NCBI GenBank assembly: GCA_026770025.1
Contig: JAMXDE010000021.1
Location: 806,001 to 870,000 of the forward strand
Source of the DNA: Craspedostauros australis
Taxonomy: Eukaryota; Bacillariophyta; Bacillariophyceae; Mastogloiales; Achnanthaceae
Length of the DNA: 64,000 nt
Direction of reading: 5' to 3'
In this document: positions 29,881-40,961 of the stretch, piece after piece
Position numbering within the stretch: position 1 is the stretch's first letter
How the letters are laid out: every line of letters starts with the position of its first letter
The notes under the pieces: model-generated
What the model was told of the DNA's origin: nothing
The model's database searches: none
Seen by the model: only the letters and a program-made list of their open reading frames with translations
Translations under genes and position numbers: made by a program

Positions 29881-32325
29881 ATGAAGATGACGAAACACGT
29901 GAGAATTGTAGACGACCGCACCGACGACAACGAGATGGCACCGGCAGCAGGGCAAGCTGTGCAAACAGCAACACCCAAGCCACCACCCAAGCCAAATCCG
30001 ACAGAGAACGAGCAAGAGATGATGGAGAAAAACGGAGAAGTAGCGACAGCTTGGCGAGATCCGAACACCTCGCGATGGAAAAAGCTGAATGAGACGATGG
30101 CACAACACGCCAAAGGATTCCAACCGGACGAAGTGTACGGAGAAGAAGAGAGGGCTCTGCACAACCAAGTGAAGAAGACGCTTATCATGAAAGCCAAATG
30201 GGAAGGGCAAAACACAGCATTGGTGTCAGCCAGCATGCCCACGATCACAGAGACGACAGCATTCTTCCAGACAGTGATGGATGGTCGCACCACGAGGCTG
30301 GGGAAGACCAAAATTCAACCCGAAGCCCCAGCAAGAATGGCCATCAAACAGCTGATAGCAGACTTATCGCTTACTGATCCAGTCAAATGCTTCAAGGACG
30401 CGCTCAAGCCAGGAGAGAAAGCAATGGCAGCCAATCAAATGACGGTCCTGTGGGCAGCAGCCACCAACTACATGGGATGTCAATACATGGACGAGCTGCC
30501 ACCTCCGGAAGTGAATTCAGACGCAGAGAAAATGCAGGTTGACAGTGAAGACGACGACAGCTATGACCTGAAATCGCTCATCAACAAAAAGCCGCTTCGA
30601 CAGTCTAATCTCACATCATTCACAACAGCCACAAGGATCACGGCACCAGCTCCAAGAGACGCAAATGGCAAACCAAGCGTAGCACGCAAACCCGAGGCAT
30701 CAAATGAGACAGCACCAAACCAATCAGGAGAGGAAGAGGGGTGGACCAAAAAGCAGAAGAAGACCCCTCAGATGTCCAATCCGAACCGACGGTACTACGA
30801 AAGGTTCGAGATGCGACTGAAGATATCCAAGGGCTCCCGCACCCCGGTCAGAGATTTCCAGGAGCGGTTCAGACAGTGGTACGAAGAAGCAAAGGACTTG
30901 GACTCAAGCCTGGTCATCAGCCCATGGTACAAAAAGAACAAATCCAAAGGATGCATCATCACCTCAGCCGACATCCCAGCAGCGTGGAAAGACCTCAGGT
31001 ACTACATCGGACGTGCCAGCCCAACATCAAAGAGTGAGGACGTATACCTTCAGATTCTGATGTCATCCAATATGGACATGCAAATGTTCACTAGCTGGAA
31101 CACGGAACTTGAAGGGGCGTACAACGAAGGCGAATACTCCTACATCCAAGATCTGAAAGACGCAGAACACACCACGGAAATCGGTTTCATGGCGTACTCC
31201 GGCAACTTCACCAAAGCCAAACAAGCTCTGGCGATCATCAACCAACTACTCGAGGAGAAACGAGCAAAGCTCAAGGTAGGAGGAAGAGTGAAGTTCATGG
31301 GTAAGGTGTCGGAGGAAGTGAAAGACGACCACCTGCAGAACGGAGGCAGCTGGTACAACTCACCATGGATGGCGCTCCATCTACACGCGGATGTCAAAGA
31401 CGCCCGGCGAGCATCGAAGTTGTTGGGCAAAATCTTCAATTCCAAAGACAGTGACAGAAAGGGGTTGAACTACCGCTACGTGCCCAAGCCAGGAACATCA
31501 GTGATGGGAGCCAAGACTGCGACAAAAGTACAAGCAATGGTCAGAAAGCACCAGAACTACGTCAGGCGACTCAAATACGAGCAGCTCAAGGGAGACTTCG
31601 CTCTGGACACCAAAGACCCAGAAACCAACACCACCACTCTTCGCGAGTTCCTCGCCAGCCAGACAGAGGACGGCAGCCCATTGATTCACGACGTCAGCAC
31701 CACGCACATGGCCGACGGCAAAGAAGATGCAATTCACATCGTAGCATTCGAGGAACGATTCGCGCAAGCAGTCGGACTCATCCACACGATTGGCATCAGA
31801 TGCACCTCGGAAATCAACGAGTCTACCAAGAAATGGTTCTCAGAGGACATCATTGCAATGAGCAGCGCCATGAAGAAAGACGGCAGCGGCGAATACGTGG
31901 ATGTCGAAACAGAGGAAGAAATGGACTTTCTGCTAGACGAAGGATTCGGCAACGTGATCATCGAGGGCATCAATTTGATGGAACGAGACAACGCAGAACC
32001 AAAACGCAAAAAGGCAAGGCTAGAAGACGAAAGCTTCAAGACCTTTGGAACAGAGTATGGAAAGTCAGCAGCCTCGTCCAGGTACACCATCCCAGAGTCA
32101 GAGACAGAAGCAGATGAAAGAGCAGCAATCGATGCAGAATTGGAGGAAGCGATGAAAATGGCGCGTGAAGCGCAGGAACTCGAAGCAAGTCGTGTGAGAG
32201 TGCAAGAACAATCCAACACGATCTCCAGCCAAGAATCTATCATAGCGGCACTGCGCGCCCAACTGGAAGCGTCCAAAGCTACGCCAAATGCCTCAAGCAC
32301 GGGCAGTGGCGAGAGCCAAGAATAA
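29881..32325 (+). CDS. LINE ORF1 protein
   Basis: The open frame begins inside the target duplication, so the first credible start is ATG at 29881 (MKMTKHVRIVDDRTDD), giving about 814 residues. It has a disordered Pro/Glu-rich N-terminus and a basic/acidic linker. A folded central region follows (RRYYERFEMRLKISKGSRTPVRDFQERFRQWYEEAK..., WKDLRYYIGRASPTSKSEDVYLQILMS, FMAYSGNFTKAKQALAIINQLLEEKRAKLKVG). The C-terminal coiled coil ends in AALRAQLEASK. No zinc knuckle is seen. Position and size fit the RNA-binding ORF1 protein of algal LINEs, although no exact family is recognised. It overlaps the start of ORF2 by 38 bp. Confidence 0.8.
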   Translation: MKMTKHVRIVDDRTDDNEMAPAAGQAVQTATPKPPPKPNPTENEQEMMEKNGEVATAWRDPNTSRWKKLNETMAQHAKGFQPDEVYGEEERALHNQVKKTLIMKAKWEGQNTALVSASMPTITETTAFFQTVMDGRTTRLGKTKIQPEAPARMAIKQLIADLSLTDPVKCFKDALKPGEKAMAANQMTVLWAAATNYMGCQYMDELPPPEVNSDAEKMQVDSEDDDSYDLKSLINKKPLRQSNLTSFTTATRITAPAPRDANGKPSVARKPEASNETAPNQSGEEEGWTKKQKKTPQMSNPNRRYYERFEMRLKISKGSRTPVRDFQERFRQWYEEAKDLDSSLVISPWYKKNKSKGCIITSADIPAAWKDLRYYIGRASPTSKSEDVYLQILMSSNMDMQMFTSWNTELEGAYNEGEYSYIQDLKDAEHTTEIGFMAYSGNFTKAKQALAIINQLLEEKRAKLKVGGRVKFMGKVSEEVKDDHLQNGGSWYNSPWMALHLHADVKDARRASKLLGKIFNSKDSDRKGLNYRYVPKPGTSVMGAKTATKVQAMVRKHQNYVRRLKYEQLKGDFALDTKDPETNTTTLREFLASQTEDGSPLIHDVSTTHMADGKEDAIHIVAFEERFAQAVGLIHTIGIRCTSEINESTKKWFSEDIIAMSSAMKKDGSGEYVDVETEEEMDFLLDEGFGNVIIEGINLMERDNAEPKRKKARLEDESFKTFGTEYGKSAASSRYTIPESETEADERAAIDAELEEAMKMAREAQELEASRVRVQEQSNTISSQESIIAALRAQLEASKATPNASSTGSGESQE

Positions 32326-33220
32326 TGCAAGGCTGGGGGCAGGTGAAGCAACGACAGCCACCCCCGCAAGCCCAACAGATGCAAACTCGGAGGAAACGCG
32401 CCGCGACGGGCAGGACCTCCATGACAGGCACTGGGGGGATCCCACGATCAGCAAAGGCAGCACCTTATTACGAATCGCAGCCTTGAACGTGGGATGTCTC
32501 CAAGCCGAGTCAAAACACTGGAAGAACGACGACCTATGGCAGTGGATCAAACAGATGCAAATCGACGTGGCTCTTCTGTCAGAGATAGGTGTCAATTGGT
32601 CGAAACTGGGAAAGATGAATTCATGGAAAGCAAGGTCACGTAAGCATGTGCGCTCCGAACAACACGCACTAGCATTCAACGAACAAGAACGCATGGGCGA
32701 CCCAAGACAATGGGGTGGAACAGCATGCACCATGATAGGAAACATCACTGGGCGATACAAGGATGCCAGCAGCGACCCGAGGAAACTGGGGAGATGGACT
32801 AGCATAGCAGTGCGAGGGAAGAAGGACGCCACCATTCGCTTCGTCAGCGTGTACATCCCGACCAAGGGAGGCCAAAGTCCAGGAACGGTCTACAACCAAC
32901 AGGCATCCTGGCTTGAATCGCAAGGAGTCCACACATCACCCATCGAGCAACTGATACAAGATTTGGAGGCAGAGATGCAAGCATGGCAAGAAGCCGGCGA
33001 AACGGTGATAGTAGGAGGCGACGTCAACATGCCGGTGGCACGATCACAAATAGCAACAATGATGCACAAGCACGGAATGCGTGAGTCTATCCTTAGCAAA
33101 CACCCGGAAGCGCCAAGCATCTCCACGAATATCAGAGCAAGCTCCAACAGGATCATCGATGGAATATGGGTGCCGGCGTCATTGCAGGTGGTGAGGTCTG
33201 GGTACAGCGCCTTTGGACCA
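32288..33220 (+). CDS. LINE ORF2, part 1: EEP endonuclease
   Basis: Begins at 32288 in a frame different from ORF1, overlapping it by 38 bp. The endonuclease/exonuclease/phosphatase fold is visible: LRIAALNVGCLQ (metal-site Asn), DVALLSEIGVNW (Glu), IRFVSVYIPTKGG, ETVIVGGDVNMPVA (Asp/Asn of the GD-N motif), and NRIIDGIWVPASL. The final DH motif, MDHRTAWIEV, is in another frame, so the sequence shifts frame near 33220. The enzyme nicks target DNA for target-primed reverse transcription. Confidence 0.85.
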
Positions 33221-34240
33221 TGGACCACCGCACGGCATGGATCGAAGTCCACCAGGAATCGGTGTTTGGAATCGCTAGCACACCCACGCGCAAATTCGAA
33301 GGCCGAAGAGTTCAGCTCAGCAAGCCAGTGACAGTGCGCAAAGACCAAAAAGAGGTGTGTAAGCAATACGAACGCCACCAATTGAGGCAAAGGGCGGAGA
33401 AACTACGAGAAGAAATCAGAAACCATAACGTCATGACGCCAGAGCAGAAAGATCGGCTGGAACACATCGATCAGGAACGAACAACTATCATGCTGACAGC
33501 AGAGAAAGGCGCTCGCACGATATATACAGGCCAAGTCCCATTCTCTCCTGAAATCAAGAGAAGAGCAATGGAAAAGCAGTTTTGGAATCTCGCATGGAAA
33601 CGACGAAAAGGCAAGAAAGTAAGCGCACGATGGTACGAAAGAGCAAAAAAGCAGGCCCACGTGGAGGTGAGGACAGCTACATTGAGCATCGACGAGCTGG
33701 AAGATAAACGGAAACGTGCGCATACCCGATGGAAGCAGGCCAAGAAGGAGGCTTGGGCCCACCGACGCACCTTCCTACAAGCCAGAGCGGAAGAAGTGGC
33801 CAAAGATGGCAACATATCGTCGGAAGCAGCACTGAGGTCCATACAGAAGCGCGAGGAGATAGTGGAGATGTACAAGGCCATCCGCGCCGCGGTCGGGAAC
33901 AACGAAGCAGGCAGCAAGGTCACGATGGTCATAGCGGAGAACAAGTCCGGTGAGGAGGAGGTGCATGACAAGGAGCAGCACGTGATATCCCAATGCATGA
34001 AAGCCAACGAGTCGAAATACAGACAAGCATATATCACCCCATTACAGCGTCCAGCCTTCGCGAGGGACATACGACAGCTCGGAATCCGCGCCTCTCAACG
34101 CCGACACCAACATCGAATGGATCCGCACACCAACAGGCTGCTCGAGACGCTGGACCAGCCGGGTGCCGACACCTGGAAGAAAGAGGAGCTTGAGATCACC
34201 GTCGCCAATCATCAGCAACTATGGGGAAAAGCGCGAGAAA
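33221..34240 (+). CDS. LINE ORF2, part 2: end of endonuclease and linker
   Basis: Continues in the third frame from MDHRTAWIEVHQESVFG (the DH motif that completes the EEP domain) through a long charged helical linker (ERHQLRQRAEKLREEIRNHN..., KRKRAHTRWKQAKKEAWAHRRTFLQARAEEVAKD). It ends where the sequence runs into seven A residues (34238-34244), beyond which the reverse transcriptase is in the previous frame. Confidence 0.75.
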
Positions 34241-37200
34241 AAAACCACCTCGGGTCCTTCGGGTCTGCATTTTGGCCTCTGGAAAGCCAACGCACAACAG
34301 GAGGAGACAGCACTCGTCGACGCCGCTATGCGTGAAATATCCCTCCGAACCGGGTACAATTTGCGCAGATGGCTCACATGCACCGACGTGACGCTGCTGA
34401 AGGAGCCCGGGAACTTCAGAGTGACCAGATTCAGAACCATCAGCCTGGTCGAAGGAGATTTCAACGCGAATCTGAAGTGGATAGGAAAGGTCATGATGAA
34501 GCACGCAGAAACAGAAAGACAGTTACCCGACGAGCAATACGGAAGCCGCAAACAACGCAGCGCAGCGGAAGTGAGTCTCAACAACAGATTGACGGATGAC
34601 ATCATACGGGCGACGGCGGCCACCAGCTGCATATGCTCCAACGATGCCAAAAGCTGCTATGACAGAATGGCGCACGTCCCGCTCGAACTCAGCATGGACC
34701 AAATGGGAGTGCCACAAGTGGTAAGCCGCAGCGTCACAGCAGCTGTCCAATCCATGCAACACCATGTGCTCACAGGATTCGGAAAGTCAACACGCACGTA
34801 TCCTCACCGGGGGTCCAAGCTGCAGGGATTGTTGCAAGGACTGGGCATATCACCAGCCGGATGGGTCGCGATGAGCTCGCCAATCATGAAGGCGATGTCT
34901 ACACAAGGATACGGCTTTCAATCGATCAACCCAACAAGGACAGATGTAACAAGGCTGGTGTGTTTCTCCTTTGTGGACGACACCGACCTTATACACTCAG
35001 TGAAGGCAGCAATCGACGATCCTGACGCATGCATCACAGAAATACAGCAAGTGGTCGATGCGTGGGAAGGCATGCTACGCGCCACCGGAGGAGCACTCGA
35101 ACCGAAGAAAAGTTACTGGTACCTGATGTCCTTTAAATGGGATGGATCCAGATGGCAGTACAAGACGGCCGAAGAGCAGCCTGGAAGCATCAGCATACAG
35201 AAGCCGGATTCACAGGAACGATCGACCCTACTGCGCCTACACGTGGACCAAGCACGCAAGGCACTAGGAGTAATGGTGAGGCACGACGGGGTGCAAGACG
35301 ACAACGAAAAGTTTTACACAGGCAAGGCAACCAAATGGGCCGACAAGATGAGGAGAAGCAGCATGCTGAGAACGCACGCCTGGGTGGCAATGAAGTCTAC
35401 AATTTGGAAAGCGCTCGAATATCCTCTCACAAGTGCTACTTTCACCAAGACGGCCACAGAACGTATTATGCGGCCGGTCCTCCAAGCAGCGCTACCGGCG
35501 GCTGGTATACAGCGGAACATATCAAGACAGCTGGTGTTTGGGCCACACGAGAGACTGGGATTCGGAGTGCGTCACCTGTACTTAGTACAAATCGCAAAAC
35601 ATCTCGAGGTGCTAGCAAGGCACTGGTGCGCAGACACGCTGACAGGAAGGCTACTACGAACTTCAGTGGAGTTGATATCGATACAGGTGGGAATTCCCGA
35701 TGTGTTTGGGCAAGACCCAGCAGCATGGGGGCACCTGGCAGAGGACTCATGGATAAAGGCCGTATGGCTGGAAACCAGTGGGGTGGGCATCAAAGTGCAG
35801 TGGGAGGACGGGATACTGCATGCCCCAAGACAACAGGATGCGCCGATCATGGAGCGCGTCCGAGCCCTCAACCTCGGCCAGTCCCAAGAGAAGATCGTCA
35901 ACTCGTGCCGGATAGCGAAGAAAGTGTTTTGGCTCTCCGATATTGCAACGGCAGATGGTCGACAGATTCTGGAGACGGCGAGCCAACCAGGAGACGTGCC
36001 GCTACGCAAGACCTGTATCCAATGGCCGCCAGTCGGTCACATAGGGTCAGCGTACTGGAAGGTGTGGCAGCAAACTATCCGCATGCTCTGTCAAGTCTCA
36101 AGGTCGACGACTCTGCGATTAGACAGGCCTCTGGGGAAATGGTTACGGTTCAGCTCGCAGCAGCCTCAGGTGTTTTGGGACCCGGCGACAGATAGAGCGC
36201 AAGATTCCAACAATCCGGCACAGCATTGGAGGCACGTCCCACGGCGACGGCGGCAGAAAATGTATGAGCAAGCTGAAGGCGCCATGCCACGGCCAAGATT
36301 CATAGCAGATGGATATCGCGACGGAGAACGATTGATCATAACGGCAACTGGGGACGGGGAGCTGTGGTCAGCACGGCCTGCAACGACAGTGGAACAAGTG
36401 ATACAGATGATGCCACCCGACATAGCATGGTCAATACAGGAGCACACGATCGATGGACAATGGGGAACGATAGCGACGGCGTTGCATCAGGGGACGGTGA
36501 CAGCATGCAGCGACGGGTCCGTGGCCAACGGAAAGGGAGCTTCTGGTGCGGTGATCATGGCCGAATACAGCGGCGCCACCACACGGGTGCTGGTAGCCAA
36601 CCTTGCGCCGGCCACCGACGGAGTCATGCAGTCGCACCGAGCGGAGCTGGCGGGAATCTACGGGGTCCTGGCAATTCTGAAAGTGGTGTGCGACGTGTAT
36701 GCGATACGCTCCGGAAGCGCGGAGATCGGCTGTGACAACGTCGGAGCCCTTCATGCTCTCGACCCAGGATGGCACCTGACCCCAACCTCGACGGATGCGG
36801 ATATACAACGAGCAGTGCGAAACATGAGCATAGGACTCCCAATCGACATCAGCAGCCGCCACGTGAAGGGGCACCAGGATGACAGCGCAGGATGGAGCGA
36901 ATTGAGCCGGTGGGCCAGGATGAATGTGATAGCCGACAAGGTGGCAGGAGCGGCGCGCGTCACGATGCCAACCGACGCGATACACACAGGTCACATCAAC
37001 GGCGAGAAGGTGTCTTTCGTTACCGATAGGAAAATGTCGCGAATCGGCTATCATGCGATCGCGCGCGGACCTACCTCGAAGGGCGCGGCTGAAGTTTTGC
37101 AGTCCAGGCAGGTGGTGCAGCCAGGCGCCCCAGTCCAATGGGGGGCAATCGGCGACGCGCTACGAGAACTGGATCAAAACCGACGGCTACTCACTATCAA

Positions 37201-37948
37201 GCTGATCACCGGGGAAGCACCCCTGGGCAAGCGCATGAAGCAGTGGGGCATGAGGCTGTCTGACCAGTGTCCAAGCTGTGACGATCGAGAAGACACAGCT
37301 CACTTTTGGCAATGTAAGAACGATGGTAGACGAGCGATAGCAAGAAAGCACACACAAGAGATGCGACGATGGATGAGAAAATACCCGACGAAGCCGGAAG
37401 TCGCTTCGACGTTGATTGCCATTCTGCGCAGTCAGCTTGAGGGGACAGTCTATCTTCGATCGGTCCACCAAGGCGGAGAACTCCACGAAGCCATGCAACA
37501 GCAGATGGCAGCCGGGGCGCAAGCTCTCAGGAAGGGCCTTGTTGTTGGGCGTTGGGAGCAAATACAAGAGGAGTATCTGCAGCAGGCGCGATCTCGCAAG
37601 TCCGCTGCAAAGTGGACCAGGCAGCTGATACGACGTATATGGCACGTCGCATGGGATCAGTGGGCAGCACGCAACAACGACATGTTCAACAGTCAGGACT
37701 CGGCCGAAGCTGGGATGATTCACGCTCTTCGAAACAGAGCAGAGCCACTCCGACTTCGCCTCGAGCAAGACAATACCACACACGAACGCATGCTAAGAAT
37801 GGCCCCGTCTCCAGAAGCGTACGCTGCGCAGGTAGCAGTATGGGTGGAGCAAGCTGCACGAGTGCTGCACGAACCGGCCGCCTCTGGCGCCCTGTTCAAG
37901 TGGCTTCAACGTCGGCGACATCACCCAGCACCAGCGCCGCCAGCTTGA
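34240..37948 (+). CDS. LINE ORF2, part 3: reverse transcriptase, RNase H, zinc motif
   Basis: Coding frame from the A7 run onward to the stop at 37948. RT begins TTSGPSGLHFGLWKA, passes FRTISLVEGDFNANLKWIGKVMM and EQYGSRKQRSAAEV, and has the catalytic box CFSFVDDTDLIHS (F-V-D-D in place of the usual Y-A-D-D). RNase H follows with all four acids: TACSDGSVANGKGASGAV (Asp), SHRAELAGIYGVL (Glu), IGCDNVGALHAL (Asp), and VKGHQDD...MNVIADKVAG (His, Asp). A CCHC zinc-binding motif, CPSCDDREDTAHFWQC, lies near the end. No stop codon interrupts this 1.2-kb-codon region, so the catalytic domains may still be functional if the upstream frame changes are tolerated. Confidence 0.92.
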
Positions 37949-38112
37949 CAACACAGGCAGCTGCAGCATCATGAACGAGATGCATACGACAAACTACATG
38001 ACAATACATAGATTCCGTGCTCCCTTCGTGCCACGCACGAAGTTTAAAGGAGGCGGAGAAAAATCGCCACCGGCGCAGCCTCATAAGAGGGTTTAATCCT
38101 TGAGTTATTTAT

Positions 38113-38127
38113 TGGTAATCGTTGGTC
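38113..38127. repeat. Target-site duplication of the LINE, right copy
   Basis: TGGTAATCGTTGGTC, identical to 29743-29757. Confidence 0.93.
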
Positions 38128-38608
38128 GATGAAGGTGGGTAGTTGGGTTGTAGTTTTGTTTTTCGCTCGAAATCCAAACAAATGTTTGATCAAACGTGTT
38201 GAATTTTTCCGTGGTCCGTACGTCGTACGGGTGTGGGTCAGATTGAGTGTTGGTATCTGTAGTCTGAGTTCTTCTGTCTATTTGGTGTTGGGAATCCGAT
38301 CCCTCTCTCTCTCTCTCTTTTATCGTGGTATCTGTTGGTTGCTTTGTACTCTCAGCCTGTTGTTGCTGTCGATCGTCCATGATTGACGATCGCAGTTCAT
38401 CATATTGTTTTCTGGTGGTCATTGTGGTTCCTCCATGATGATCCGTCTCATCCTTGATTGCAGAATCTTTTTCGGCTGCGTCGCCGGACATTTGACTAAT
38501 ACGGTGAAGCCTCTTTGATCTCTCTGGTTCATTTGGTCCATGACCAATGTTTAGGTCCATGGTCTCTGAGTTGCAATCCAGACTACTCATCAGGAGTTTC
38601 ATGCCCAT
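38128..38608 (-). pseudogene. Separated 5' part of the copia element
   Basis: On minus a frame runs from a Met at 38608 to the right target duplication. Across the duplication it is in the same frame as the gag start at 29743, so the LINE split either an N-terminal extension of gag or an open 5' leader. The composition is polar (Asp, Gln, Thr, Lys), with an RQQQQAESTKQPTDTTIKER-type segment and a GAGAGA-rich stretch near 38310. No LTR or primer-binding site could be identified. Confidence 0.5.
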
Positions 38609-39808
38609 TGGTCAGCTCTTGCGTCTGTCCGTCTTACGTGGTGCCATGCTATGCCATACTTCAACAAACAGTTTGTTGGTCGATTTCGCCATTTGCTCCC
38701 TCCAAGACAGCACAGCATGTCCCAATAGGCTTGTTGGTCTATGTGCACCTGCGATTGCAATGCCATCTATTCATCTTTCGCCAAAGTGTCCACAAAGGAA
38801 GCACAACATCATTTTCTGTTGTGCAGTGCTGCATGTCACCAAAAGCACTCAACACACTCCTTCACACAACCCCACCAAAGTGCTCAAACAAAATGCCAGA
38901 GGTACGATGTTATTCATTAGCATTCTGCTTTGTTCCTCACAGATTTCTCCCATGTTCTAGCTTCGTTGTGCGTTTGAATCGTATCCTGAGTCGATATGAA
39001 CCATGAAATGGGCAGATCATGAGCGAATAGCTCAACGACAAGCAAAAATGAGGATGTACACAAGCATTGGGTACTGTAGACAATGTACCACAAAAGAATG
39101 GCAGTACTGTGATACAGTTACTGGGCTGAGTCAGTTGAACCTGAACATGCAAAGATCTGAACTGATGTATGCAGTACAGAGGAATGCAGGAGCAACAGTA
39201 TGAACAAGAACAGGGGCCAAAGTGTAAGCTTAGAATAGCACTTGAGTTCCAACAGAGTTTACAGTGAACACCTCCTTCTCGATCTGATCTATTGCAGAAG
39301 GATGTGTTTAATGGAATCAAAGCTGATGTGTGAGATGGGTTTGATGTATCTGGTGCTATCTGTGGGATTATGAAATAGCTACTTATGTTTGCTGTTCCGC
39401 TTCTGTCTTTTTTCATTGTGCTTCTGTGTTAGTGTGTGCTGTTGCTGTGGGTTCTCGTTTTGCTGTTGTGACTTGCGACTCTTTTGCCTGTGACTGGTGG
39501 CTTGGATGTGTTTGACCACTTTGACCGTGGTTCCAATAGTGTTCTTCCTACGTTACAACCAACTGTCGAGTCTATCAAGGTTGGATCCAGGCATCGGCAA
39601 TTCACTACTCGACATGTTTCAATAACAGCACGAACAGATGATGGGGGCGTGCTTGGAAGTATGTCAATGTGCCATGAGCAATCACAAAATGATGAGCCAA
39701 TTGGCAAGCTCACCGATGTGACCCAGTCGGTGCATCCACAGCCAAGATCTGATGTGTTGCTGATGGGTGCCATTGGTGAACGCAAATCGGGCACAGATTC
39801 TTCTCCAA
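38609..39808. other. No gene seen; may hold the copia 5' LTR
   Basis: About 1.2 kb of unassigned sequence with ORFs up to about 160 codons. By position the 5' LTR of the minus-strand copia element should lie here, but no matching sequence was found on the left side of the island. Confidence 0.35.
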
Positions 39809-40114
39809 GCACAGCACAGCGCAGCACAGCACAGCACAGCACAGCACAGCACAGCACAGCACAGCACAGCGCAGCACAGCACAGCACAGCACAGCGCAGC
39901 ACAGCACAGCACAGCACATCGCAGCACAGCACATCGCAGCACAGCACATCGCAGCACAGCACAGCACAGCACAGCACAGCACAGCACAGCACAGCACAGC
40001 ACAGCACAGCACAGCACAGCACAGCACAGCACAGCACAGCACAGCACAGCACAGCACAGCACAGCACAGCACAGCACAGCACAGCACAGCACAGCACAGC
40101 ACAGCACAGCACAG
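39809..40114. repeat. Pentamer minisatellite (CAGCA)n with embedded 15-bp units
   Basis: About 61 pentamers, mostly CAGCA, with GCAGC phase variants early on. At about 39910-39960 three copies of CAGCACAGCACATCG occur, the same 15-mer that makes up the Harbinger array at 18346-18945. ORFs across it (AQHST, CCAVL types) are repeat translations. Confidence 0.95.
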
Positions 40115-40961
40115 GAAAGAAGGAACAATGAGAAAGCACCACTCTCCCACCCCATCCAGTCATTCCATCGACAGAAGATAGCATAGCACAAATGTGACAA
40201 GCGGGTTTCGACATCCATTCATGCGCCTGCACCTTCATGCACAACAATACAGAGCTGAGTGATCTCTGATAGCTCTGTCCCATTGTGCATCACCAACAAA
40301 CACACCACATGGTCTCAATTTGGAGAAATAATTTGCAAATGTTCTTGCTTATCCTGGCAACGCTGTGTCACACCAGAATTTGCGGCGAGATATCATTCGT
40401 GTCGTTTGGCATGACTTTCATGGTGCCCAGTTGATGCTTTGCTTTCTCCATAACATCCCTTTGAGTGTACACCAGCTGGTATCACATGTTATCTTGTCAT
40501 TGGCATACGCATGGAGATTGAGGACTTTGTGCTGTGCGGTGGTCGTCCAGGATTGTTAGTGCCATGGTCTACACTCATATTGATGAAGTATCTGCTGCGA
40601 TTGTTGGAAGTACTAAGTTTGGCGTAAATTCTGTCACGGACAAATGAGATCATCAAGATATGGCGGCTGTACTATTTGTGATCGGCCAGCAACATCACAA
40701 CGACAGCGTGAAACAACAGAGACAGAGAAGCCGACCATGGCCGACAACCGCAGAACTTGCCACATCCAGCACGAAGAGTCACCGCCGCTGTTATCGCTAC
40801 GACTGCCGCTGCTGCCGCGATCCACACATCACCTGCAACCTGAAGCACTCAACAGGCGCATCTTGGTGCTGTTACACTGAGCACCGTTCTGCATCCAGCG
40901 TGAACTTGCAAAAGAAGAAACGAAAACCAACAGAAACAAGCAGACGAACAGACAACCAACC
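40115..40961. other. Intergenic upstream of the complex I gene
   Basis: No recognisable gene. The last 300 bp are rich in CAACAGA-type sequence and probably hold the 5' leader of the NDUFA2-like gene. Confidence 0.45.

Larger units (their letters stand above)
29758..38112 (+). mobile_element. LINE-type non-LTR retrotransposon, about 8.36 kb, inserted in the copia element
   Basis: Bounded by a perfect 15-bp duplication (29743-29757, 38113-38127). It holds a long ORF1, then ORF2 parts with an EEP endonuclease, reverse transcriptase, RNase H and a zinc-binding motif in the order of I/RTE-like LINEs. The 3' end (37949-38112) is a short untranslated region with a small GAGGC/GCCTC stem near 38050-38083 and no poly(A) tail; it ends CCTTGAGTTATTTAT. 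The full length suggests a recent copy, but ORF2 is split over two frames. Confidence 0.93.

Noticed and set aside
38609-39808. 5' LTR of the copia element
   Set aside because: Expected by position, but no sequence shared with the left side of the island was found by eye and no primer-binding site was recognised.
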